DNA of 64,000 bases, taken from the NCBI RefSeq assembly GCF_040834005.1, contig NZ_CP162129.1, positions 2,132,001 through 2,196,000 of the forward strand. The letters run 5' to 3'. The notes beneath the pieces are model-generated. The model was not told the DNA's origin. It was given only the letters and a program-made list of their open reading frames with translations, and searched no databases. The stretch is from Paenibacillus sp. PL2-23 (GTDB lineage: Bacteria; Bacillota; Bacilli; Paenibacillales; Paenibacillaceae). Positions 33,881-43,442 of the stretch are shown here, piece after piece (within the stretch, counting starts at the first letter, position 1; the number at the start of each line of letters is the position of its first letter). The position numbers were made by a program, and so were the translations under genes.

Positions 33881-34459
33881 ATGAAGATTTCTCAAAAGAG
33901 TAAATGGCTATTTATCGTTAGTGCAGTTCTTTTTATGATTCTTCTTCTATTTGTACTCTTTAATCGGAGGTTAGATGAGGAACAGGTAAAGAACCCAATA
34001 AATTTAAACGTAAGCACAATATTCGAGCAATTAAACCTTGATACCTTAAAGGATGCTACCATTTTGGCTCTCATAACAGAAGAGGATAACTCGACAATTA
34101 TTGTTGCTGATGATCCGAGAGAATCAACATTTTACGTACTCAAGGCACAATGTCCACTAATAAATGACTGCAAACTCATTTGGTTTGATGATATAGGTTA
34201 TAATGAAAATGAACAAAAATGGATTAACTGGGGATTTGGGAATGGTAATATACCAAGTGGGGGATTGGTTGTAGGATTAATTCAGGATGAGATAGACCGT
34301 GTCCGACTAATAGGTATTCCTGAGCAGACCAGCCTGACTTACCACCCACTTGAAGGAAGTCATCTTAAATTGTTCTACGGTGTGTTCCAGGAGAGTATTG
34401 ATCCTCCCGTAAATATCCAAGGTTTAAGCAAATCAGGAAAGATTCTGTTTGAAGATTAA
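33881..34459 (+). CDS. Membrane-anchored protein of unknown function
   Basis: This 192-residue protein has one N-terminal membrane helix (about 10-28, WLFIVSAVLFMILLLFVLF) with basic residues before it, so the rest should lie outside the membrane. The soluble part is acidic with no motif I recognise; two cysteines (AQCPLINDC) could form a disulfide. GAGGTG lies about 6 nt before the ATG. It is third and last in the AT-rich operon and ends at a strong terminator. Confidence 0.7.
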   Translation: MKISQKSKWLFIVSAVLFMILLLFVLFNRRLDEEQVKNPINLNVSTIFEQLNLDTLKDATILALITEEDNSTIIVADDPRESTFYVLKAQCPLINDCKLIWFDDIGYNENEQKWINWGFGNGNIPSGGLVVGLIQDEIDRVRLIGIPEQTSLTYHPLEGSHLKLFYGVFQESIDPPVNIQGLSKSGKILFED

Positions 34460-34500
34460 CGGACTTCTACAATTCGGATGACCTTATCAGATACTGAATA

Positions 34501-34543
34501 GAAAAAGCCATAGCGGATTTTTATCCCGCTTTGGCTTTTTCTA
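34501..34543. terminator. Bidirectional terminator between the AT-rich operon and yhbH
   Basis: GAAAAAGCCA-TAGCGG and CCGCT-TTGGCTTTTTC form a long, slightly bulged stem with A and T runs at the base. It fits termination on both strands between convergent genes. Confidence 0.9.
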
Positions 34544-34605
34544 TTATAGGTACCAAATGGAGAGCAACCGCTGAGAGATCATAAGCATGAGCTTTCATGA
34601 TTTAT

Positions 34606-35766
34606 TTAAGCTTGAGCCTGCTTTCTAGAAAAGAAAGTCGTCAACGCCTTATAAACCTCGCCTTTCTCCTTAATAATGGAGTACATAAACTTTTTATCGC
34701 TAATGTGCTTATAAGCCGACATCAACGTACTGCTTCGATTATACTGGTTAACCTCGCCATAACCGAACATATTGCAGCGTTCCATTAACTGAGAGATCAA
34801 CCGAACGCATCGTTCGTTATCGGAGGTCAGATTGTCTCCATCCGAGAAGTGGAACGGGTAGATATTCCATGCGGAAGTCGGATATCTGCCGTCGATGATA
34901 TCCAGCGCCTTCTGGTACGCAGAGGAACAAATCGTTCCGCCGCTCTCGCCGCGAGTGAAAAACTCCTCTTCCGTAACTTCCTTGGCTTCCGTATGATGGG
35001 CGATGTATATAATTTCGACGTGTTCGTATTTACGGCGGAGGAAGCGGGACATCCAGAAGAAGAAGCTGCGAGCGCAGTACTTTTCGAACGAGCCCATGCT
35101 TCCCGAAGTGTCCATTAGCGCGAGGATGACGGCATTGGATTGCGGTTTCACGATTTCGTTCCACGTTTTATAACGAAGGTCATCCGGGGAAATACCGCCA
35201 ATACCGGCAATGCCGGCATTGGCATTCCTGCGCAGGTTTTCGATAAGAGTTCGTTTCTTATCGATGTTGGACATAATGCCTTTTTTGCGGATATCCGTAA
35301 ATACGATTTCCCTTGTCTGCAGCTGCTCCTTCTGCTTTTGCTCCAGATTCGGAAGCTCAAGCTCCTCGAACAACATATCCTCTAATTCGTCGATGCTAAT
35401 TTCCGTATCGACCATATCCTCGCCAGGCTGATCGCCGGCGCCTTCACCCTTGCCGCCCTTCTTGGAAGCCTGGGGATCGACGCCCAGCACGTCTCCGACC
35501 TGGCTGTCACCGTCGCCTTGACCCACATGCTTGTTCTTGTTGTAGTTATATACAAAACGGTATTCATCCAGGCTCCGAATCGGTACTTTAATGACCTGCT
35601 TGCCGTCAGACATGACGATGCTTTCCTCGGATACGAGATCCGGCAAATTTTGTTTGATCGCCTCGCGCACCTTCTGCTGATGTCGGGCTTGATCCTGATA
35701 CCCTTTGCGGTGCAGCGACCAGTCTTCCTGTGAAACAATGAACATGCCTTTGTCCGATGGACGCAT
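34606..35766 (-). CDS. yhbH: Sporulation protein YhbH (DUF444, VWA-like)
   Basis: This 386-residue cytoplasmic protein of the DUF444 family is needed for sporulation in Bacillus and usually acts with PrkA and SpoVR. It has an N-terminal region with [12 protein letters not shown], a Gly-rich low-complexity segment, and a von Willebrand-A-like domain whose metal site reads DTSGSMGSF. The downstream helices include [23 protein letters not shown] 35766 has AGGAGGTG 7 nt upstream; the longer reading starts earlier without one. prkA and spoVR are not in the window. A decayed second copy lies 2.9 kb away beyond the AT-rich genes. Confidence 0.94.
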   Translation of the reverse strand: MRPSDKGMFIVSQEDWSLHRKGYQDQARHQQKVREAIKQNLPDLVSEESIVMSDGKQVIKVPIRSLDEYRFVYNYNKNKHVGQGDGDSQVGDVLGVDPQASKKGGKGEGAGDQPGEDMVDTEISIDELEDMLFEELELPNLEQKQKEQLQTREIVFTDIRKKGIMSNIDKKRTLIENLRRNANAGIAGIGGISPDDLRYKTWNEIVKPQSNAVILALMDTSGSMGSFEKYCARSFFFWMSRFLRRKYEHVEIIYIAHHTEAKEVTEEEFFTRGESGGTICSSAYQKALDIIDGRYPTSAWNIYPFHFSDGDNLTSDNERCVRLISQLMERCNMFGYGEVNQYNRSSTLMSAYKHISDKKFMYSIIKEKGEVYKALTTFFSRKQAQA

Positions 35767-35955
35767 TTCAGAGCACCTCCTCGCTGAATGGTTGCTGTTA
35801 TTCAATATATTCAGGAGACGTGCGGTTATGTGAACGAAATAAGTCCAAACTCACGGGGGACTATGGTTGATTGTGCCAATCCTGTGCCGCTGTGGCGATT
35901 CTAGCAGCCGCGATGATAGAATAGGAGTATGGAGCTAGATTTGAGGAGGGATTAT

Positions 35956-37131
35956 ATGAAGCTGCTGCATACGGCGGATTGGCATCTGGGCAAACTGGTG
36001 CATGGCGTCTATATGACAGACGATCAGCGGTATGTGCTGGAGCAATTGATTCAGGCTGTCCGCGATGAGAAGCCGGACGCTGTTATTATAGCCGGCGATT
36101 TGTATGACAGGGCCGTACCGCCGACGGATGCCGTCGATCTGCTTGACGAGACGCTGGAGCGGATCGTGATCGAGCTGAATACGCCTGTCCTTGCAATCGC
36201 GGGCAATCATGACAGTCCTGATCGGATCAGCTTCGGCACTCGCATGATGGAGAGCCGCGGCTTATACCTGGTGGGCCAGCTGCGTGCGGATGCCCCGCCT
36301 GTTGTGCTGCGCGACGAGCATGGAGAGGTCTGCTTTCATTCCATTCCTTACGCAGATCCCGCCGTCGTCCGTCATGTGCTGGAGGATGAGACGATTCGCT
36401 CGCACGACGATGCCATGGGGGCAATCGTGAAGCGATTGGAGGCGCGAATGGACCCCGCTGCCAGGCATGTGCTCATTGGGCACGCGTTTGTTACACCGAC
36501 GGGCGAAGCAGCGGAGAATACAAGCGAATCCGAGCGTCCGCTGGCAATTGGCGGAGCGGAGTACGTCAGCGCCTCTCACTTCCGTTCCTTTCATTATACG
36601 GCGCTTGGGCACCTGCATCAGGCGCATTATGTGCGTGATGAATCGATCCGTTATGCCGGCTCGCCGATGAAGTATTCCATTTCGGAAGAAAAGCATCATA
36701 AGGGCTATTATATAGTAAACATCGACGGCACCGGAGCGGCGCAAGTAGAGAAGCGGGAGCTGAAGCCTCGGCGCGACATGCGAAGGGTCATGGTCGCTGT
36801 TGAAGAGCTGGAGTCGCATCCCGTGAATGAGGACTACGTATATGTCACGCTGATCAGCGACCATCCCGTTCTATTCCCGATGGAGAAGGTGCGGGCCGTG
36901 TATCCCAATGCCATGCATGTGGACAGGGTCAGCCAAGTGAGGGCGGCCGCTTCAGCGGAGCAGGCTGGGGACAAGCCGGCAGCCGCACCGCGGCGAAGCG
37001 AGACGGATCCTGTCGAGCTATTCGCCGCGTTCTATCAAGAGGTGAAGGAGCAGCCGCTTTCGGATGAGAAGAAGGCATTGTTCGCCAAAGAATGGGGAGC
37101 CTTGCTCCAGGAGGCAGGTGAAGGGCGATGA
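35956..37131 (+). CDS. sbcD: Exonuclease SbcCD, subunit D
   Basis: This 391-residue nuclease subunit of the Mre11-Rad50-type complex opens hairpins and degrades DNA ends. The metallophosphoesterase motifs appear in order: HTADWHLGK (8), AGDLYDR, AGNHDSPDR, IGHAFV and LGHLHQ. A C-terminal capping and SbcC-binding region follows. ATG 35956 has GAGGAGGG 5 nt upstream. The stop overlaps the sbcC start by 4 bp, giving translational coupling. Confidence 0.96.
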   Translation: MKLLHTADWHLGKLVHGVYMTDDQRYVLEQLIQAVRDEKPDAVIIAGDLYDRAVPPTDAVDLLDETLERIVIELNTPVLAIAGNHDSPDRISFGTRMMESRGLYLVGQLRADAPPVVLRDEHGEVCFHSIPYADPAVVRHVLEDETIRSHDDAMGAIVKRLEARMDPAARHVLIGHAFVTPTGEAAENTSESERPLAIGGAEYVSASHFRSFHYTALGHLHQAHYVRDESIRYAGSPMKYSISEEKHHKGYYIVNIDGTGAAQVEKRELKPRRDMRRVMVAVEELESHPVNEDYVYVTLISDHPVLFPMEKVRAVYPNAMHVDRVSQVRAAASAEQAGDKPAAAPRRSETDPVELFAAFYQEVKEQPLSDEKKALFAKEWGALLQEAGEGR

Positions 37132-40100
37132 GGCCGCTTCGATTAACGATGAGGGCGTTCGGTCCTTACCGCGACGCCGAAATTATTGATTTCCAGAAAC
37201 TGGAGGACCGCCGTCTATTCGTCATCTCGGGTAATACGGGAGCGGGTAAAACAACGATTTTCGATGCGATCTGCTTTGCGCTCTACGGCGCGGCGAGCGG
37301 GGAGGACCGCTCGGACACCCGGATGCTTCGCAGCCACTTCGCAGACGATGACACGCATACGTCGGTTGATCTCGAATTTGCCGTAGGCGCCAAACGGTAT
37401 CGGGTATTCCGGCAGATGAAGCACCGCAAAGGCAATAATCGGAGCGAGACGGGGGAGAAATGCGAGCTTTATGAGTGCGGGAGCGACGGTGAGGCTCCGG
37501 CGGTTGATCGGTTTATGGCCACGGAGGTGAATGCCAAGCTGCTGGCTATTATTGGGCTGACGAGGGAGCAATTCAGCCAAATTGTAATGCTGCCGCAAGG
37601 AGAGTTCCGCAAGCTGTTGACCTCCGATACGGAGAACAAGGAGGAAATATTGCGCCGAATCTTCCGCACGGAGCTGTTCGAGCGGTTGGAGTCGAGGTTT
37701 CAAGCGAAAAATCGTGAGCTGCAGGATGCTTTGCGAGAAGCCAGAGCACAAGCGGGCGCGATTATGAAGCAAGCAAAGGAGGCGCTGCCAAGCCGCGAGG
37801 ACAGCCCGCTTGCAGGGACGTTCCGACAAGAGGTGTACAGCCCTTCTCAGGTATATGTCGCAATGAAGACGGAAGCCGCTTTCTACAAGGAGCAGGCGGA
37901 GGTGTTGGCCAGAGACAAGGAGCGCTTATCTGCCGGGCTGGACGAATCGCACCGGCAGTACCGGGAGGCATTGGAACGGAACGGCAAGCTGGACGAGCTT
38001 GCGGCCAAGAAAACTCAGCTGGAGCTTTATACGGAGCAGGAAGCAGGCATTCGGGAGCAGGAGCAAGCGATTGAGCTGGCGGCCAAAGCGGCAAGGCTGC
38101 TCCCTTATGAGGAGCAGGCCGTGGCAGCTGCCCGTCAGCTGACTGTCCGCCGCGAAGGGCTTGTGCGGCGGGAAGAGGAGCGGCAGGCCGCCCATCAAGC
38201 GATGGAGGCCGCCGGTGCGGCGCATCGGGAGCAGTCGGCGAAGGAGCCGCTGCGCCGGGAAGCGGAGCGAGAGGTTATGCGGCTGATGGAGCTGACGCCG
38301 GTGGTGGCGTCGCTGGCTGCCCGGAAACAGGAGGTCGAGCGGCTGGAGAGACTGGAGCGAAGCGCTTCGACGCGTCAGGCCGATATGGCGAAGGGGCTTG
38401 ACGAGCGGCGTGAGCTGAAGATAAGGACACAGGCGGAGCTCAAGGAGCTGGAGCAGGCCGCTCGTGAGCTGCCGGCTAAGCTGGAGCAGCTTCGGCAGAT
38501 TGAGCAGCAAGGCAAAGCCGTGAAGAGGCTTATCGAATTGACTGCTGAGCAGCTGCGCTATGCCGAGCTGGAGCGCGAGTGCGGTCTGGCTCTGCAGCGG
38601 GCGAAGTCGGAGCATGAGCGGCTGGAGCGGGCTTGGCTGGAGGGCCAGGCTGGCATGCTGGCGGCGCATCTGAAGGCGGGAGAGGCTTGTCCCGTCTGCG
38701 GCAGCGAGGCTCATCCCTCCAAAGCGCATGCTTCGGAGGAGATCCCCACCAAAGAGAGGCTTCAGCAGTCGCTGGATACGCTCAATCATGTGCAAAGCGA
38801 GCTGTTGACGGCCAGGGCGCAGGCTGCTGCCGCTTCCTCCTCGCAATCGGAGCTTCTCCGTGAGCTCGCGGAGGAGGAGCTTGGTCTGGAAGCCAGAGCC
38901 TGCGGCGATGCTCTCGTAAGCAGGCTGCGGACGGAGCAGGCAACGCTTCGCGACCGCTGGAAGGCGCTGAAGGAGGAGATCGATCGGCAGCAGCTTCAAG
39001 CCAAGCGATTTGAGGAGCTGCGAGAGCAGCTGGAGCGCGGCGAGCGAGAGCTGGAGAGGCTGGAGCGCGAGCGGGAGGGGCTGAGGTCGGAGGAGCAGAA
39101 GCTGATGCTTGAGCGAGCTGCGGCACGCGCGGCGCTGGAGCAGGAGCTGGAGCGTATTCCGGCAAGTCTGCGTTCGCCGGAGGCGCTTGCGGCTCGTCTC
39201 CTGACGGAGCGAACGGCGTTCGAACAGCTCGAAGCGAGCTGGAAGAGTGCGCTGGAGGGGCTTCAGCAAGCTTCCGCCAAGCTGTCGGAAGCGAATGCTT
39301 ATGCGGAGCAGGCGAAGGAGGCGCTCGTTGAGGCCGAGAAGGCACAAGCGATGGCGCAGGAGAGGTTCCGGGAAGAGCTGGCCAGGGCGGGATTTGCCAA
39401 TGAGGAAGCCTATCGGGCTGCTGCCCTAAGCGAGACGGAGCTTGCCAAGCTGGCCGCTGGCGTACAGGCTTATCGCACCGAGGTTGCGGGGCTGAAGGAG
39501 CGCGTGGCGGCGCTTGAGCTTGAGCTTCAAGGCGCGGCCAGAGCAGACCTGCCTCAGCTCGCGGCAGAGCTTGCCGCTCTGAAGGAGCGTTATGAAGAAG
39601 CGGTCGCTTCGGAGGGGGGATTCCGGAGCTTCAGCCAAGAAGCGGAGCGGCTGGCGAATGCGATTGGCCAAGCCGCCTCGGCGATGGCGAGGCTGGAGCA
39701 GGAGCTGGAGAGCGTGCTCGACATTTATTCCATGCTGAAGGGCGATAACGCGCTGCGCATGTCGTTCGAGCGTTATATTCTAATTGAATATTTGGAGCAG
39801 ATTCTGGCAATGGCGAATGAGAGGCTCTCGAAGCTGTCGAACGGCCAATTCCGGCTGGAGCGAAGCGACAGGCTGGAGACGAGGGGCAAGCAGAGCGGGC
39901 TTGGGCTGGATGTCTACGACTCCTACACGGGGCAGAATCGGGATGTGAAGTCGCTCTCTGGCGGCGAGAAGTTTAACGCCTCCTTATGTCTCGCGCTCGG
40001 AATGACGGATGTCATTCAGGCGCATCAGGGCGGCGTATCCATTGAGATGATGCTCATTGACGAAGGGTTCGGCTCACTTGACGAGGAATCGCTCCACAAG

Positions 40101-40250
40101 GCGATTGCGGCGCTTGTGGACCTCCAGCGGGCAGGACGAATGATTGGGGTTATCTCCCATGTGGGAGAGCTGAAGGAAGCGTTCCCCGCCTGTCTGGCAG
40201 TTGCCAAAACGAAGGAAGGCTTCAGCACTACTCAATTTATTTTGAAATAA
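37128..40250 (+). CDS. sbcC: Exonuclease SbcCD, subunit C
   Basis: This 1040-residue SMC-like ATPase works with SbcD. It has a Walker A at 35-42 (GNTGAGKT), a Q-loop region, and two very long coiled coils rich in Glu/Arg/Leu. They are joined by a zinc hook at C521/C524 (CPVCGS). The ABC signature LSGGEK lies at 943-948, followed by Walker B (MLIDEGFGSLD). The coding strand is GC-rich in the coils, which creates long but meaningless open frames on the other strand. Confidence 0.96.
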   Translation: MRPLRLTMRAFGPYRDAEIIDFQKLEDRRLFVISGNTGAGKTTIFDAICFALYGAASGEDRSDTRMLRSHFADDDTHTSVDLEFAVGAKRYRVFRQMKHRKGNNRSETGEKCELYECGSDGEAPAVDRFMATEVNAKLLAIIGLTREQFSQIVMLPQGEFRKLLTSDTENKEEILRRIFRTELFERLESRFQAKNRELQDALREARAQAGAIMKQAKEALPSREDSPLAGTFRQEVYSPSQVYVAMKTEAAFYKEQAEVLARDKERLSAGLDESHRQYREALERNGKLDELAAKKTQLELYTEQEAGIREQEQAIELAAKAARLLPYEEQAVAAARQLTVRREGLVRREEERQAAHQAMEAAGAAHREQSAKEPLRREAEREVMRLMELTPVVASLAARKQEVERLERLERSASTRQADMAKGLDERRELKIRTQAELKELEQAARELPAKLEQLRQIEQQGKAVKRLIELTAEQLRYAELERECGLALQRAKSEHERLERAWLEGQAGMLAAHLKAGEACPVCGSEAHPSKAHASEEIPTKERLQQSLDTLNHVQSELLTARAQAAAASSSQSELLRELAEEELGLEARACGDALVSRLRTEQATLRDRWKALKEEIDRQQLQAKRFEELREQLERGERELERLEREREGLRSEEQKLMLERAAARAALEQELERIPASLRSPEALAARLLTERTAFEQLEASWKSALEGLQQASAKLSEANAYAEQAKEALVEAEKAQAMAQERFREELARAGFANEEAYRAAALSETELAKLAAGVQAYRTEVAGLKERVAALELELQGAARADLPQLAAELAALKERYEEAVASEGGFRSFSQEAERLANAIGQAASAMARLEQELESVLDIYSMLKGDNALRMSFERYILIEYLEQILAMANERLSKLSNGQFRLERSDRLETRGKQSGLGLDVYDSYTGQNRDVKSLSGGEKFNASLCLALGMTDVIQAHQGGVSIEMMLIDEGFGSLDEESLHKAIAALVDLQRAGRMIGVISHVGELKEAFPACLAVAKTKEGFSTTQFILK

Positions 40251-40282
40251 AACATAAGGGATAGAATGCCCGGACAATAAAT

Positions 40283-40331
40283 GAACAAGGCCTCACCCGT
40301 ACCGCAGACGCGGGACAGGGAGACCTTGTTC
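40283..40331 (+). terminator. Probable terminator after sbcDC
   Basis: GAACAAGG / CCTTGTTC closes a structured loop with an inner CCCG / CGGG pairing. It lies 33 bp after the sbcC stop and before the convergent DUF4190 gene. Confidence 0.5.
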
Positions 40332-40362
40332 TCCTCCGGCAGAATGGTTGGGCGGATGAGTC

Positions 40363-40854
40363 TTAGGCGGCCATCAATCCAATAGCCATTAACACGATGA
40401 CGCTGAGGACCATAAGTCCGTTCAGAATGAGACCGATAATGGCAAATACTTTTTTGCGATTCTTCATAACAACGCCGATAATAGCCAGTATAAGGCCGAT
40501 GATCGCAATGCCAATGGACAGCATCATCAGCAGTCCCGCACCGATAAGGGAAGCGGCATCGCCTCCGCCGCCTGAGAGCAGCTGCTCTTCGATCTCTTCG
40601 GGCGTGGCGCCAATAAAGTCTGTGGAGTTGGCTACTGCTACTACGCTAAGAATAACGCCGATGACTAACGCCAGCACCGCCAGTAAAGCGATAATGAAGG
40701 AAGCGATGCCGGGTCCGGAATGCTTCAGCTTCGCTGGGGGGACGCTTTCATGGTTGGCCATTGGCGTAAAGGCAGCGTTGCCGGCTGCGTTCCTGTCCTG
40801 GTGCTGGGGCTCGTTCGACAAGCTTGGCTCGTTCGATTGATGCTCATTGGTCAT
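40363..40854 (-). CDS. DUF4190-type small membrane protein
   Basis: This 163-residue protein has a polar Asn/Gln/Glu/Pro-rich N-terminal 45 residues and a helix near 48-74 (ASFIIALLAVLALVIGVILS). An acidic Gly-rich loop and two further helices at the C-terminus follow. The small residue-rich helices and GLILAIIGVV pattern match DUF4190. AAGGAGAG precedes the ATG. Function unknown. Confidence 0.75.
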   Translation of the reverse strand: MTNEHQSNEPSLSNEPQHQDRNAAGNAAFTPMANHESVPPAKLKHSGPGIASFIIALLAVLALVIGVILSVVAVANSTDFIGATPEEIEEQLLSGGGGDAASLIGAGLLMMLSIGIAIIGLILAIIGVVMKNRKKVFAIIGLILNGLMVLSVIVLMAIGLMAA

Positions 40855-40918
40855 TTATGTATTCTCTCCTTCAATGGTTTGGGAAAATTATACACAATTT
40901 TGAAAGGGTTGAAAACAG

Positions 40919-41302
40919 ATGTTTCCAAATTATTTTTTAATTGGGGCGGTTAATGCTGCGCTTGCCATTGCTTTAGGAGCTTTTGGAGCGCATGGACTGG
41001 AGGATCGGATATCAGAGCATTATTTAGACGTGTTCGAGACGGGTGTCCGTTACCATATGTACGCGGCGCTTGGCCTGATGCTTATAGCGGTTATGGACAA
41101 GGCTGTCGGCGCGGGCAAGCGGGCGCTGCTGGGCGGCAGGCTTATCTTCCTGGGCATGCTCCTATTCAGCGGAAGCCTGTATATACTGGCTTTAACGGGC
41201 TTCAGCAAGCTTGGCATGATCACGCCGCTGGGCGGAGTGGCGATGCTCGCGGGCTGGGGCTTCGTCATTGCAGCTGTGGCGAAATCGTCGAAACGCGTAT
41301 AA
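40919..41302 (+). CDS. DUF423 family membrane protein (YwdK-like)
   Basis: This 127-residue protein has four predicted membrane helices. The family signature is GAFGAHGLEDRI near residues 20-32, followed by FETGVRYHMYAALGLML, GSLYILALTG and ITPLGG. DUF423 proteins are widespread, small inner-membrane proteins of unknown role. AAAGGG lies 10-12 nt before the ATG. It is divergent from the DUF4190 gene. Confidence 0.9.
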   Translation: MFPNYFLIGAVNAALAIALGAFGAHGLEDRISEHYLDVFETGVRYHMYAALGLMLIAVMDKAVGAGKRALLGGRLIFLGMLLFSGSLYILALTGFSKLGMITPLGGVAMLAGWGFVIAAVAKSSKRV

Positions 41303-41458
41303 AAAAGTTATGTTTTCGATCAATTGTGACAGCGATCGATTATTTTTTCGTCATTGTTATCCCCGTATAACAAATATTTCTATGCCAAATCGTTCAATTC
41401 GTTTATAATAATGCTAGCTATCGCTTAACAGACTTATATGAAGGAAGGAAGTTTGTGT

Positions 41459-43357
41459 GTGGCGAGACGGATTGAGAGTGGGATGGATCAGAAGCAGCAG
41501 CCCCGGGCGTATTTGCTCGCGCAGCTGCCATGGTCGATTAGCGCGGGGATAACCGTTTTATCTGCGACCTGGATCGCATTTTCGTTTTTGGTCATATCCG
41601 ATGAAAGATACAGATGGGCTTCCTGGGCGGTTGCGGCTTCACTGCTGCTTACGGCGGTCATTCTTATGTTCAAGCGGCATAGTCCGAATCCATTGCACAA
41701 TTATCATACCGCGCTTATCGATACGCTGATACGTTCGGAGGCGGTGCCCCTAGCCGTATTGAACCGCGATGCGATGGTCGTTGAGATGAATGAGGCATCG
41801 AGTCGAATGCTCGGCTATCACCGCAACGATGTTATCGGCGAGCCTATTATGCGTATGGTGGATCCCGGAAGCAGAATGGAGCTGCAGGAAGCGCTGGAAG
41901 AAGCCATGGACGGGAAGACCCATCAGAAGAATATTCTGATTACCCATCGTTCGGGCTTTCCGCTTGAGCTGCAGGTCGTATGCGCGCCGCTGCACCAGGA
42001 CGGCGAGGTAATCGGGGCTCTCATGATCAGCCAGGATTTGAGCGACCGTAAGCGGAATATGGAGCGGATTCGCTACATGGCCTATTATGACGACATGACG
42101 GGCTTGCCGAACCGCACGCTGTTCCAGATGAAGCTGACGGAGAGCTTGTCCAGGGCGAAGGAAGAGGAGCGGATGATCGGGATATGTTATTTGGATCTCG
42201 ATCGTTTCAAGCTGGTCAACGCTTCATTCGGCAGAGAGTTTGGCGACATGCTGCTTATGCAGGTGGCGGAGCGGCTTAACCGCGGACTGACCGGCGACGA
42301 TTATGTCGCGCGCATGGAAGGCGACGAATTTGCCTTGCTGCTGGGCGGCATTCAGTCCGAAGAGGAGCTGATCGCGCGCTCCCGCGACATTATGAAGACA
42401 ATCGAGGAGCCTTACGAGCTGAAGGGGTTCCCAGTACATATAACGGCGAGCGTTGGTCTTGTGACGAACCTGGTGGAGCAGGACGACGGGTATACGTTAT
42501 TCAAGAAAGCGGATATTGCGCTCGTCAAAGCGAAGGAAAGCGGCAAAAACGACTGCATGCTGTATTCCGAGACGTGGAGCAACTCCTCCTTCGAGCGGCT
42601 CAAGCTGCAGCACGAGATGTATCGCGCGATTCAGCGCAATGAATTCGTCCTGCACTACCAGCCGCAATTCGACCTGGTGAGCGGCAAGATGGTCGGGGTG
42701 GAGGCTTTGGTCAGGTGGAAGCATCCCGTACGCGGTCTATTGTCTCCCGGGACCTTCATCCCGCTTGCGGAAGAGAGCGGCATGATTGTGCAAATCGGCG
42801 ATTGGGTGCTGCAGGAGGCGTGCAGGCAGAACAAGGAGTGGCAGGATGCAGGCTTGCCTCCAATGCCGGTATCCGTCAACTTGTCCATTCGCCAATTCCT
42901 GCAGCATGATCTTGCCCGCCGTATCGCGGAGGTGCTGGAAACGACGGGACTTGAGCCGCAATATCTGGACCTGGAGATTACGGAGTCTATGACGATTGAT
43001 ATCGGCCATATATCCCGGTGTCTGCTGGCTATTACGGATCTGGGTGTTGGCATTAGTGTGGATGATTTCGGCACGGGCTACAGCTCGTTCCACTATCTGA
43101 AGAACTTCCCGATTGACAGGCTGAAGATCGATCGCTCCTTTGTGCGGGATATTCAGCAGGACCCAAGCGATGCCGAGATTGTAGCGGCTATCATCGCGAT
43201 GGCTCACAACCTGAATATTCAAGTTATTGCGGAGGGTGTGGAGACGGAGGGGCAGATGGAGTTCCTTCGCAAGCATCAGTGCGACGAGATGCAAGGCTAC
43301 TTCTGGAGCCCGCCAGTTCCCAGTGAAAATATTGAGCAGATGCTCAAGGCAGGATAA
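41459..43357 (+). CDS. Membrane PAS-GGDEF-EAL protein (c-di-GMP phosphodiesterase likely)
   Basis: This protein of about 632 residues has two membrane helices near the N-terminus and a PAS domain (EAVPLAVLNRDAMVVEMNEA). A GGDEF domain follows, with signature EGDEF instead of GGDEF and VNASFG where VNDSxG is usual, so cyclase activity is doubtful. The EAL domain keeps EALVRW, LEITES, DDFGTGYSS, DRLKIDRSF and AEGVET, so it should degrade c-di-GMP. GTG 41459 has AAGGAAGG 10 nt upstream; ATG 41438 adds seven residues but lacks a site. A TATAAT box lies at 41404-41409. It may be a GTP-stimulated phosphodiesterase (inference). Confidence 0.9.
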   Translation: MARRIESGMDQKQQPRAYLLAQLPWSISAGITVLSATWIAFSFLVISDERYRWASWAVAASLLLTAVILMFKRHSPNPLHNYHTALIDTLIRSEAVPLAVLNRDAMVVEMNEASSRMLGYHRNDVIGEPIMRMVDPGSRMELQEALEEAMDGKTHQKNILITHRSGFPLELQVVCAPLHQDGEVIGALMISQDLSDRKRNMERIRYMAYYDDMTGLPNRTLFQMKLTESLSRAKEEERMIGICYLDLDRFKLVNASFGREFGDMLLMQVAERLNRGLTGDDYVARMEGDEFALLLGGIQSEEELIARSRDIMKTIEEPYELKGFPVHITASVGLVTNLVEQDDGYTLFKKADIALVKAKESGKNDCMLYSETWSNSSFERLKLQHEMYRAIQRNEFVLHYQPQFDLVSGKMVGVEALVRWKHPVRGLLSPGTFIPLAEESGMIVQIGDWVLQEACRQNKEWQDAGLPPMPVSVNLSIRQFLQHDLARRIAEVLETTGLEPQYLDLEITESMTIDIGHISRCLLAITDLGVGISVDDFGTGYSSFHYLKNFPIDRLKIDRSFVRDIQQDPSDAEIVAAIIAMAHNLNIQVIAEGVETEGQMEFLRKHQCDEMQGYFWSPPVPSENIEQMLKAG

Positions 43358-43382
43358 GCGACGATTACGAACCCTATATGTT

Positions 43383-43438
43383 GCAACAACAAAGGACGAT
43401 AGTTGGCCGGGGGCCGATCTATCGTCCTTTGTTGTTGC
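43383..43438. terminator. Perfect 20-bp inverted repeat, bidirectional terminator
   Basis: Positions 43383-43402 and 43419-43438 are perfect complements (GCAACAACAAAGGACGATAG). The 16-nt loop folds on its own (GGCC GGG GGCC). It sits between convergent genes, 4 bp before the stop of the minus-strand gene. Confidence 0.88.
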
Positions 43439-43442
43439 CTTA

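Noticed and set aside
31560-34605. Prophage or integrative element around the AT-rich genes
   Set aside because: No integrase, recombinase, tRNA or terminal repeats were found; only composition and the yhbH remnant support an insertion.
37926-39347. 473-codon open frame on the minus strand opposite sbcC
   Set aside because: It mirrors the GC-rich coiled-coil codons of sbcC, its protein is a Leu/Arg/Gln-rich shadow with no family motif, and sbcC is beyond doubt on the plus strand.
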